Part shown: piece by piece, positions 32,988-35,231 of the stretch
Numbering within the stretch: the stretch's first letter is position 1
Layout of the letters: each line of letters opens with the position of its first letter
Assembly: GCF_000732535.1 (NCBI RefSeq)
Contig: NZ_APNK01000038.1
Location: forward strand, 1-35,231
Length of the DNA: 35,231 nt
Source: Salinisphaera hydrothermalis C41B8
GTDB lineage: Bacteria; Pseudomonadota; Gammaproteobacteria; Nevskiales; Salinisphaeraceae
Reading direction: 5' to 3'
Notes under the pieces: model-generated
The model's input: the letters and a program-made list of their open reading frames with translations, nothing else
Database searches by the model: none
Told to the model about the DNA's origin: nothing
Made by a program: the position numbers and the translations under genes

Positions 32988-33681
32988 AGCCGCGCTGCGG
33001 CGGCTGGCTTTGCTCGCGATGGTGCCGCTGGGGCTGGCCGCACCGGGGGCGATCGCGGGTACGGTCTGGTTGTCTGAAATCGCCACGGGCGTGGGCAATG
33101 TCCCGGTGCGCAGCATGCAGGCGTTGCGGTTCGCACGAACCGTTCATCAGCAGTTCGATTACAGCTGTGGTTCGGCCGCTGTCGCGACATTGTTGAGCTA
33201 TCAGTACGGCGATCCCATCAGCGAACAAGCGGTGTTCAGCGCCATGTGGCAAAACGGCGATCAAACCAAGATCCGCCGCGAAGGATTTTCGCTGCTGGAT
33301 ATGAAGCGCTACCTCGACGCGCACGGTTTTCAGGCCAATGGCTACGATGCGCCGCTGAGCAAACTGGCCGAGGTCGGTGTGCCGGCGATCGTGCTGGTGT
33401 CCGAGCACGGTTATAACCACTTCGTGGTCGTCAAGGGGTTGAGCGGGGGGCGGGCCCTGGTCGGGGATCCGTCAATAGGCGCCCGGACGCTGCCGATCGA
33501 GCGTTTCCGCAAGACGATGCGCAGCCCGATTCTGTTCGTCGTCACCAATCATCGGCAGGAGGCCGTTTTCAACGGCCGCGCCGACTGGTCTAACCAACCC
33601 CTGGCCCCCTTGGGGCAAGCGCTGGATATATCGAATCTGGCGTTGACGCGAGTACTCACCCCGGGGGCCATTCAATTTTAG
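32956..33681 (+). CDS. Exported C39-like cysteine peptidase (FapD-like)
   Basis: The 241-residue product has a basic then hydrophobic N-terminus (KAALRRLALLAMVPLGLAAP), a probable Sec signal. The peptidase core has QQFDYSCGSAAVATLLSYQY with nucleophile Cys71 and oxyanion Gln66, then GFSLLDMKRYLDAHG, the catalytic His155 in HGYNHFVVVKGL, and Asp171 in VGDPSIG. This is the C39 family in its stand-alone periplasmic form, the type to which FapD of the Pseudomonas functional-amyloid operon belongs. C39 enzymes cleave after Gly-Gly. ATG 32956 lies inside the end of the previous gene, so translation is probably coupled; an inner ATG at 33019 would lose the basic n-region. It lies between the two genes whose products carry the GG-type segment. 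Confidence 0.88.
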   Translation: MRPFSTCKCSKAALRRLALLAMVPLGLAAPGAIAGTVWLSEIATGVGNVPVRSMQALRFARTVHQQFDYSCGSAAVATLLSYQYGDPISEQAVFSAMWQNGDQTKIRREGFSLLDMKRYLDAHGFQANGYDAPLSKLAEVGVPAIVLVSEHGYNHFVVVKGLSGGRALVGDPSIGARTLPIERFRKTMRSPILFVVTNHRQEAVFNGRADWSNQPLAPLGQALDISNLALTRVLTPGAIQF

Positions 33682-33692
33682 GAGCGTCGATC

Positions 33693-34175
33693 ATGCGTGC
33701 TGCTTCGGGATGGTTCGTGCTGGTTATCGCGCTGCTGGCCTCGGCGACGGCGACGGCGGCCGATATGGGCGACCGCGCCGGTTTTACCGGGCTGACGCCG
33801 GTCAGTGATGCCCGGCTGGCGGCTTTGCGCGGCGGTTTTACGTTGTCCCAAGGCGGCGTCACGGTTGATGTGGCGATGGGCATTCAGCAGCTGACCTATA
33901 TTAACGGTCAGCTGGTCGCGTCGTCGGTGATCGATACCCAGACGCTGCCGACGCAGCTCCTGCGCGTGATTCAAAACGGCCCCGGCAATACGTTCGATCC
34001 GAACAGCTTGCATCTGCTGCCCGGCAGCATTGGCACGGTGATTCAGAACACGCTGGATCAGCAGACCATTCGCAACCTGAACGTATTGAACGTCACGGTG
34101 ACGAGCCAGGCGCTGGCACAAGCCTTGTCCATTCAGTCGGCCGTTCGCGACGCACTCACCGGCCTGGGCCGTTGA
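33693..34175 (+). CDS. Small exported protein with LRGGF segment and repeated VIQN motif
   Basis: The 160-residue product has a Sec signal (WFVLVIALLASATATA). PVSDARLAALRGGF (36-49) aligns position by position with PVSAQTLSAYRGGH of the second operon protein. After it come GGVTVDVAMGIQQLTYINGQ, then two VIQN motifs: RVIQNGPGNT (91-100) and TVIQNTLDQQ (115-124), followed by TIRNLNVLNVTV. AGGAG at the end of the previous gene (33680-33684) precedes ATG 33693. I recall hypothetical proteins of this kind in other proteobacteria but no established function. It is last in the visible operon; the IS481-type element begins 11-12 bp after its stop and may have cut off downstream partners. Confidence 0.8.
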   Translation: MRAASGWFVLVIALLASATATAADMGDRAGFTGLTPVSDARLAALRGGFTLSQGGVTVDVAMGIQQLTYINGQLVASSVIDTQTLPTQLLRVIQNGPGNTFDPNSLHLLPGSIGTVIQNTLDQQTIRNLNVLNVTVTSQALAQALSIQSAVRDALTGLGR

Positions 34176-34186
34176 GCGCGTCGCGC

Positions 34187-35231
34187 CCTAGGTGTGTAAA
34201 CCCACCACATTGTTCACGTTGAGCCGCAGTCGGCTGATCGGTGGTTGATGGTTCAGGCTGGCATGGGGTCGATGCCAGTTGTAGTCATGCAGCCAGTACG
34301 GCAGATAGTCAGCGCGCTCATCGGCGTTTTGATAGACATGGGCATACGCCCATTCGTGTAGCGCCGTCTGAATCCAGCGCTCGGCCTTGCCGTTGGTCCG
34401 CGGCCGGTACGGCCGCGTGCGCTTGTGTTGAAGCCCGAGTCGACGACAGGCGGTGGCAAAGCGCCGGGATTGATAGCACGCCCCATTGTCGGTGAGTACG
34501 GCCTTGAACTGGACGCCCAAGCGGCGGTAGTAACGCAGCGCGGCGATCAGCGCTCGAACCGCACTGGCGCCGGTCTCATCCGGCCAGATGGTGGCATGGG
34601 CCACCCGGCTGTGATCGTCGATGGCCATATGGAGGTAGTCCCAACCGGCTCCCCGCGACTTGCCGCGCCGGTCGCCGGTCACGCGATGACCGGGACGCGC
34701 AAAACGATTCACTTTCTTGATATCCAGGTGCAACAGGTCGCCGGGGGCGTCGTGTTCGTAGCGTCGGACGGGCGGCGAGGGTTCCAGCGCCGACAATCGA
34801 TTCAGGCCGGCCCGCTGGAGCACGCGCGCGACCGTCGCGCGCGGCACGCCGGTCTGACGCGTGATCGCCGAATAAATACGCCGCTGGCGACGGAGACGGC
34901 GGATGCGCGCTTGCTGCGCGGCTGAGGTCCGATGCGGGCATCGGTGCGGCCGGCAGCTTCGATCCGACAATCCAGTCCAGCCTTCGTTGCGATAGCGCGC
35001 CAGCCACTTGTAGACCGTGCGGGGACTGACCGCCATGGCCTGGGCGACATCGACCGGTCTGAGCCCTTGTTCGATCACACGACGGACCAGCACCTGTCGA
35101 CTGTGAACGGTGAGTCGCGCATTCTTGTGTGTGTTCATCCGGGTCGCTCCTTACGTCTGACGGATTTCAGCACCCATCAGCTTCAAGGCTTGCGGCTCGG
35201 ATGAACAATCTACTGAGAGGTCACACCTAGG
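34187..35231. mobile_element. IS481-family insertion sequence with CCTAGG target duplication
   Basis: CCTAGG occurs at 34187-34192 and 35226-35231 with TGTG immediately inside each end (34193 onward and the complement of 35225 inward), so the ends read CCTAGGTGTG in inverted orientation. The element proper is about 1033 bp (34193-35225), the usual IS481-family length, and IS481 itself is known to target NCTAGN. Beyond TGTG the terminal repeats are weakly matched; ATTGTTCA appears in both ends. One intact transposase gene is carried. The right end coincides with the end of the window, so the downstream flank cannot be seen. Confidence 0.88.
34188..35138 (-). CDS. IS481-family DDE transposase
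   Basis: The 316-residue transposase has an N-terminal helix-turn-helix (RRVIEQGLRPVDVAQAMAVS, PRTVYKWLARYRNEG) and a retroviral-integrase-like core with Asp139 (LLHLDIKKV), Asp217 (LTDNGACY) and Glu253 (NGKAERWIQT). The C-terminal signature is YNWHRPHASLNHQPP. The frame is intact, so the element may be active. ATG 35138 is preceded by AGGAGCG. The stop codon TAG lies inside the duplicated target site (34188-34190), so the gene depends on the CTAG target for its stop. Confidence 0.96.
   Translation of the reverse strand: MNTHKNARLTVHSRQVLVRRVIEQGLRPVDVAQAMAVSPRTVYKWLARYRNEGWTGLSDRSCRPHRCPHRTSAAQQARIRRLRRQRRIYSAITRQTGVPRATVARVLQRAGLNRLSALEPSPPVRRYEHDAPGDLLHLDIKKVNRFARPGHRVTGDRRGKSRGAGWDYLHMAIDDHSRVAHATIWPDETGASAVRALIAALRYYRRLGVQFKAVLTDNGACYQSRRFATACRRLGLQHKRTRPYRPRTNGKAERWIQTALHEWAYAHVYQNADERADYLPYWLHDYNWHRPHASLNHQPPISRLRLNVNNVVGLHT

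Overview
The window looks like a chromosomal segment of a GC-rich gammaproteobacterium. The main evidence is the divergent xseA / guaB-guaA arrangement seen in many gammaproteobacteria. The gene content (sulfotransferase, methanethiol methyltransferase, many short-chain reductases, high GC) would suit a marine or halophilic lineage such as Salinisphaera, but that assignment is an inference and was not tested.

Layout. (1) 1-6.7 kb is core: an SH3-domain lipoprotein and xseA on the minus strand, then guaB and guaA on the plus strand. guaB and guaA are split by a terminator and a roughly 400-bp MITE-like element that carries a REP-like hairpin. (2) 6.8-12.1 kb is an accessory defence-type island: an RHH/PIN toxin-antitoxin pair, a 926-residue MmeI-like (Type IIL) fused restriction-modification enzyme with a TRD block of different codon use, a 159-bp MITE flanked by CTAG duplications, a HEPN-motif protein, and an IS3-family remnant. 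(3) 12.2-31 kb is a run of six divergent regulator/enzyme pairs: TetR / alpha-beta hydrolase, LysR / NmrA reductase, AraC / MddA, AraC / SDR, AraC / SDR, ArsR / SDR. Between them lie a class I glutamine-amidotransferase-like (Hsp31/PfpI) protein, a sulfotransferase, a methyl-accepting chemotaxis protein, DUF2867, NYN and flavodoxin-like genes, and a second IS3 scar. The region looks like an assembled detoxification / small-molecule-response segment. (4) 31.5-34.2 kb is the most unusual part: a four-gene secretion-type operon behind a near-consensus sigma-54 promoter. It encodes a 315-residue Asn/Thr- then Gly/Ala/Ser-rich exported protein, two small exported proteins, and an exported C39-like cysteine peptidase resembling FapD of the Pseudomonas functional-amyloid system. 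(5) 34.2-35.2 kb is an IS481-family element inserted 11-12 bp after the last gene of that operon, with CCTAGG at both ends.

Main hypothesis. In the sigma-54 operon the two small proteins share a PVSxxxLxxxRGG segment that resembles a double-glycine leader, the substrate signal of C39 peptidases, and the C39 gene sits between them. All three structural proteins share a TVxQN-(x)n-I(Q/R)(N/Q) motif with Asn/Gln ladders at or near the C-terminus. I propose a Fap-like, C39-processed extracellular fibre or amyloid system. The motifs and gene order are read directly from the sequence; the function is inference.
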